From positions 1 through 56,894 of the forward strand of contig NZ_JBHTBW010000013.1 of assembly GCF_042665195.1 (NCBI RefSeq): a stretch of DNA of 56,894 bases, in the 5' to 3' direction. A program made the translations under genes and the position numbers. The notes under the pieces were generated by a model. It did not search any database, was not told the origin of the DNA, and saw only the letters and a list, made by a program, of their open reading frames with translations. Origin of the DNA: Laceyella putida (GTDB lineage Bacteria > Bacillota > Bacilli > Thermoactinomycetales > Thermoactinomycetaceae). Numbering within the stretch: the first letter of the stretch is position 1; each line of letters starts with the position of its first letter. This document shows, piece after piece, positions 53,555 through 56,894 of this stretch.

Positions 53555-53990
53555 GCAGCAAATGGCTATCGGATGTACACCGAAGAACACATGGCTTATT
53601 TTGAATGCATTTGGGCCATGCTCCCTGGTTTCGGCATGAATATCACAAAGGAAGTTTTGCGAAAAGTGCAAAGGAAAGAGGTGGACGACGCGCTCTGGCT
53701 CGTTAACAAGTAGCGGGCGCGTATCCACCAAGATAAAACGATGACGGAGAAAGCCGTTCGGATCTTGGAAAACGAGGAACTTGACAAGTTCGAACTGGGA
53801 GGAAAATGGCGATTGGGGAGGTTTCCACCTTAACAGGTGTTTCAAGTTCGGCCATCCGGCATTGGGAAAACGAAAGGCTGATTTCGTTGCCTCGGGACCA
53901 AGTAAACGGCTATCGGAAGTTTAATCGTACTCAAATCCGGCAAATCCAGATGATCCGTATATTACGATCGGCTCTCGAGCGCACCAATTG
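53555..53990 (+). pseudogene. MerR-family regulator remnant
   Basis: Homology starts at NGYRMYTEEHMAYFECI (end of a first MerR HTH), runs to a TAG at 53711, continues in the same frame (DKTMTEKAVRILENEELDKFEL), then shifts frame at the GGAGGAAAATGG stretch into a second HTH beginning MAIGEVSTLTGVSSSAIRHW at 53806. Similarity ends near 53990. So a two-HTH MerR-like protein is broken by a stop, a frameshift and truncation at both ends. It butts directly against the uvrA remnant on the opposite strand. Confidence 0.7.
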
Positions 53991-54055
53991 GAATTCCAAG
54001 CGTATATGTTCGTCACAGTTTCCACATATTAGAGGAAACAAAGGAGGAATTTCAG

Positions 54056-55585
54056 TTGGTGTGGATTCTTTGGCTGTACCTAATAAATTCACTCTTTATG
54101 TTAATCGTAGCGATCCGCGAGGTACGCCGGCCGGCCAAGGCTTTGAATTGGTTAACCATCGGTCTCGTTTTGCCTGTCATCGGTTTCGCACTCTATCTCA
54201 GCACTTCCCATTCCATGCGCATGCGTCGGGAAAGACTGACTTCTCCGCATAACGAGTCCGACACGTTGCCCGATTCATTTAGCCGCTCAGCATCGGTCAT
54301 AGCTCATGCTTTACGGCATTTGACCGTGCATGGCCTTCGGACTGGCCGAGTTCAGGTGCTCATGAACGGTATGGAAACATACGAGAAGCTCATTGAATCG
54401 CTACAGAACGCACAAAGAACGATTAATCTGGAATATTTCATATACCGGGATGACCAAATTGGTAGACGCATCACGGATCTGCTGATCGAACGATCCACGG
54501 CTGGTGTGCGGGTCCGCTTTTTAAGAGACGGTTGGGGGAGCCGAAACTTTCCGCGGCGTCAGATCATTCGGATGATGGATGCAGGGATTGAATGCCGTAC
54601 ATTTTTTCCAGTGCGTTTTCCTTGGGTATTGTCCAATTGGAATTATCGGGATCATTGTAAAATCGTCGTGATCGATGGAAAGGAAGCTTTTACAGGTGGC
54701 ATCAACGTTGGGGATGAGTATACCGGATTGAAGCCGAACGTAGGGTTCTGGCGCGACACTCATTTACGAATCGCAGGTGAAGTTGCAGACGATTTGCAGG
54801 CTGTCTTTGACGCCCATTGGAATATCGCTTCGCCAGAACGGATGAAGATGAGGACACGCTCGAACAAAAAAATTGAGGATACGCGAAAAACCATTCAACG
54901 TCCTAGTCATATATCGCAGAACATCACTCCACCCGGCAGATCCGCACTTTCTGGATTATCGGCAGAATGTGGCGCTGAGTTGGGCACCATGGATGGTAGC
55001 GATATTGATACCGTCCCGAGCACAAAGGCGTTGCAGAAAGCGTACGTGCAGACCTTGGAGGGCAATCCTGGAATTCCTACTCAAGTCATTCGGGAGGCCT
55101 ACTTCATTTGCCTGACACAAGCGGCTAAGACCATTGACATCACCACCCCCTACTTTGTGCCCGATGCAGATATCATCATGGCGATAAAGACAGCCGTGGC
55201 ACGTGGTGTGCGCGTAAGATTACTGGTTCCCCGCCACGTCGTTCCAAAAATCGTGGGCCTTGCAAGTCGCACCTACTACGGAGAATTGTTGGAAGCCGGT
55301 GTGCATATCTACCAATACGACAAAGGTGTGTTGCACGCGAAGTTGATGATCATCGATGGGGAGATTGCCGAAGTAGGTGCAGCAAACTATGATATGAGAA
55401 GTTTTCGCCTGGATTACGAGGTGTGCGAAATCTTGTACAGTGCCGACGTGGCGCGGGAACTTACGGAGCAATTTGAGCGTGATCTCACTGATTCCATACC
55501 GTTGCGAATCGAAGATATGCTACGGCGCTCCCTTTCGCAGCGCATGATTGAGCAAGGTGCTCGCCTGCTTTCTCCGTTGTTGTAG
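54056..55585 (+). CDS. cls: Cardiolipin synthase
   Basis: 509-aa membrane enzyme that joins two phosphatidylglycerols into cardiolipin. Two N-terminal hydrophobic helices (LWLYLINSLFMLIV; WLTIGLVLPVIGFALYL) are followed by two phospholipase-D HKD motifs: His200 in DHCKIVVIDGKEAFTGGIN and His427 in HAKLMIIDGEIAEVGAANYD, both complete. Length is typical. The TTG at 54056 (or GTG 54059) is the start, from AAGGAGGA at 54041-54048. It begins just after the MerR remnant. A charged insert (about 270-320) with low conservation separates the two halves. Confidence 0.9.
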   Translation: MVWILWLYLINSLFMLIVAIREVRRPAKALNWLTIGLVLPVIGFALYLSTSHSMRMRRERLTSPHNESDTLPDSFSRSASVIAHALRHLTVHGLRTGRVQVLMNGMETYEKLIESLQNAQRTINLEYFIYRDDQIGRRITDLLIERSTAGVRVRFLRDGWGSRNFPRRQIIRMMDAGIECRTFFPVRFPWVLSNWNYRDHCKIVVIDGKEAFTGGINVGDEYTGLKPNVGFWRDTHLRIAGEVADDLQAVFDAHWNIASPERMKMRTRSNKKIEDTRKTIQRPSHISQNITPPGRSALSGLSAECGAELGTMDGSDIDTVPSTKALQKAYVQTLEGNPGIPTQVIREAYFICLTQAAKTIDITTPYFVPDADIIMAIKTAVARGVRVRLLVPRHVVPKIVGLASRTYYGELLEAGVHIYQYDKGVLHAKLMIIDGEIAEVGAANYDMRSFRLDYEVCEILYSADVARELTEQFERDLTDSIPLRIEDMLRRSLSQRMIEQGARLLSPLL

Positions 55586-56147
55586 CCCGTACATGCTCCG
55601 TTGATTCACTGCATTTTTACAGTATGTCGGGCAATTCACCTTGGCTTTGGCGTAATCTCGTTGTAATGAGCGATCGCGGGTCCTTTCAAGTTAAAGGTTA
55701 TCTTCATTGATGAGTGTGAACTGTTGGAGAAGAATGCAAGGTTCATGAAGAATATGAGACGTTCCAAAACTTAGTGGAGAATGTGAAAAGGGATGGGGGG
55801 TGACCTCTGTTCCTTTTTGTCATCTAACGGAAGAGGGAAATACCGTGTTCTGAGTGGGAATTACCGCAGGAGCGGCTGGTTATGACAGACCAATGATCCC
55901 ATCCGCCACGGCTGAAGTAATAAATCGGGCAGTTGAGAAAATGATATCATCCAGCGAGATCAGTAACAAAAACAAGTGGCAAGCATTGGAGTATATGGCC
56001 GCGGAATATTTGAGTGGTGAGTGACATGACAATCAATCTTTGGGAAAGAGAGGAGGTCGACTATAAAATTTTTTGAAGCATTCACCTTGTATTGAGAAAT
56101 GGGAGCAGGCTACCGTTTGATAAAAGTAATAAACTATAACTATCTTC
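55586..56147. other. Gene-poor region after cls
   Basis: No intact gene. It contains the broken reading frames listed separately (55690-56024) and AT-rich DNA with no clear promoter or hairpin. Confidence 0.4.
55690..56024 (+). pseudogene. Remnant of an unrecognised gene
   Basis: Protein-like text occurs in pieces: IDECELLEKNARF in one frame, HEEYETFQNLVENVKRDGG in a second, and VTSVPFCHLTEEGNTVF-stop-VGITAGAAGYDRPMIPSATA in a third, the last broken by an in-frame TGA near 55851 and ending at 56024 with ALEYMAAEYLSGE. It reads as one decayed gene. Family not recognised. Confidence 0.4.
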
Positions 56148-56205
56148 AATTCAAGAACAAAGGTTAGAACAAATAATACATCGCTCTAACCTTTGTTCTT
56201 GAATT
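56148..56205. repeat. Long hairpin
   Basis: Twenty-three-bp inverted repeat with one mismatch (56148-56170 with 56183-56205), 12-nt loop. No true U-run on either side, but it lies just after the stop of the small minus-strand gene and could terminate it. Confidence 0.6.
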
Positions 56206-56208
56206 TAA

Positions 56209-56346
56209 CTAGTTCATCAACTCATATACTAAGCCAAATACAATCAAAACTACTGTAACACTGATAGCCACAATTGTAACGTTAGCACCGAAATCAAAAA
56301 GTTTATCAGCCGAATCCTTTTTGTTTTTTTCTTTAATAATAATCAT
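56209..56346 (-). CDS. Small single-helix membrane protein
   Basis: 45 aa: charged N terminus (KEKNKKDSADKLFDFG) then one hydrophobic helix (VTIVAISVTVVLIVFGLVY) and a short tail. AAAGGAG touches the ATG at 56346, an odd spacing; another in-frame ATG at 56367 adds seven residues but has no good ribosome site. A long hairpin follows its stop. Family not recognised; such proteins are often missed by annotation. Confidence 0.5.
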   Translation of the reverse strand: MIIIKEKNKKDSADKLFDFGANVTIVAISVTVVLIVFGLVYELMN

Positions 56347-56434
56347 CTCCTTTATTAAGCTGATCATTAATTAGTATAAAGTTTTTTTCCTCCAAAGGCT
56401 GTTCTGATTTTAAGATGTTAAAATTACAGATTTT

Positions 56435-56894
56435 TGCTGGCTGAAAGCCCACGGTTTCAATCGTGGGATGAAAGACGGCGTTGCTTGGTATCCCCATAAA
56501 GGGGATGCTTAGAGCAACTATTTTTTATCTTTTGATGTTGCAGTTTGCGGATCGAACGGTTAGGATCTGGATATGGAACAAGACGACAGAAGAACAAGAA
56601 CAACAGTCTCTTTAATCAATTATCATTTTGTTTTCTGTCCGCGCTATCGAAGAAAAGTACTGGTGAATGAAGTAGAAGAGCGATTCAAGGAACGGGTGAC
56701 CGAAATTTGTGAAGAGAATGAATGGGTGATTGTCGCTATGGAAGTCATGCCTGATCATTGTCATTTGTTCTTGAACTGTCTTCCCACTCATTCACCATCT
56801 GATATCATGGCAAAAGTGAAAGGAGTGACTTCAAGAAGACTGAGACAAGAATTTAAGCACTTGTCCCATCTGGTAAGTCTTTGGACACGTTCTT
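56435..56894 (+). mobile_element. IS200/IS605-family element, left end and start of tnpA (cut by window)
   Basis: Subterminal hairpins typical of these elements precede the transposase: cccacg/cgtggg (56448-56453 with 56462-56467) and an atcccc/ggggat stem near 56490. The element continues past 56894, so a tnpB gene cannot be seen. Confidence 0.7.
56573..56894 (+). CDS. tnpA: IS200/IS605 Y1 transposase TnpA (partial)
   Basis: The first 107 residues of a Y1 single-strand transposase. SLINYHFVFCPRYRRKVL and the HUH pair in EVMPDHCHLFLN are the family hallmarks; the catalytic Tyr helix would lie beyond the window. Start ATG 56573; the preceding GGATCTGG is a weak ribosome site, as is usual for these elements. 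It excises and inserts single-stranded DNA using terminal hairpins, without inverted repeats or target duplication. Confidence 0.9.
   Translation, partial: MEQDDRRTRTTVSLINYHFVFCPRYRRKVLVNEVEERFKERVTEICEENEWVIVAMEVMPDHCHLFLNCLPTHSPSDIMAKVKGVTSRRLRQEFKHLSHLVSLWTRS

Noticed and set aside
52895..53845. Whole 316-codon minus-strand frame as a functional ABC protein
   Set aside because: Only the central part is UvrA-like, with Walker A missing and flanks unrelated; treated as a pseudogene.
1..56894. CRISPR arrays, tRNA or rRNA genes
   Set aside because: No regularly spaced repeats and no cloverleaf or rRNA sequence seen on either strand.

Overview
This window comes from a Gram-positive (Bacillota) genome. 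Most genes have strong AGGAGG-type ribosome binding sites, and the flanking genes are typical of the Bacillus relatives: a glpT-glpQ pair, a DUF1904 protein, a YunG-like protein and a secreted gluzincin protease. The high-GC character of the large genes and the thick terminator hairpins would suit a Thermoactinomycetaceae- or Paenibacillus-like organism, but I cannot fix the genus from sequence alone.

Layout. (1) 1-9275, housekeeping and accessory genes: a lipoprotein nuclease, glycerophosphodiester uptake and hydrolysis (glpT, glpQ), DUF1904, an iron-regulated flavodoxin with a near-perfect Fur box and an unknown partner gene, an amino acid permease, and an oppositely oriented secreted zinc metalloprotease. 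(2) 9275-11021, gene-poor DNA with decayed reading frames. It carries one of two short inverted-repeat elements (7487-7621 and 10466-10601) that share an almost identical core but have different ends. (3) 11022-51066, about 40 kb of one biosynthetic gene cluster, all on the + strand. (4) 51100-56894, a scrapyard: a YunG-like gene, a methyltransferase, a cardiolipin synthase, remnants of an MFS transporter, uvrA and a MerR regulator, a tiny membrane protein, and the left part of an IS200/IS605 element that runs off the window.

The cluster is a hybrid assembly line. Domain order in gene order is: ACP-KS-AT-DH-KR-ACP-C-A(Gly)-PCP (split in two reading frames inside the DH), a four-helix membrane protein, KS-AT-ACP, C-A-PCP-E, C-A-PCP, KS-AT-ACP, and C-A(Thr)-NMT-PCP-Reductase. 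An MFS exporter and a large LuxR-type (LAL) regulator follow. A second operon (45267-51066) encodes a discrete ketoreductase, ACP, ketosynthase, a cysteine-less ketosynthase partner (chain-length-factor-like), a dehydratase and a fatty acyl-AMP ligase. That gene set resembles the highly reducing type II PKSs that make polyene acyl chains. Inference: this operon builds an unsaturated acyl chain, the ligase loads it on the N-terminal ACP of the first megasynthase, the line adds ketide, Gly, ketide, a D-amino acid, another amino acid, ketide and N-methyl-threonine, and a terminal reductase releases it. A beta-ketoacyl group joined to an N-methylated amino aldehyde could close to a pyrrolinone or, by Dieckmann chemistry, a tetramic acid. 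No phosphopantetheinyl transferase or free thioesterase is visible in the window.
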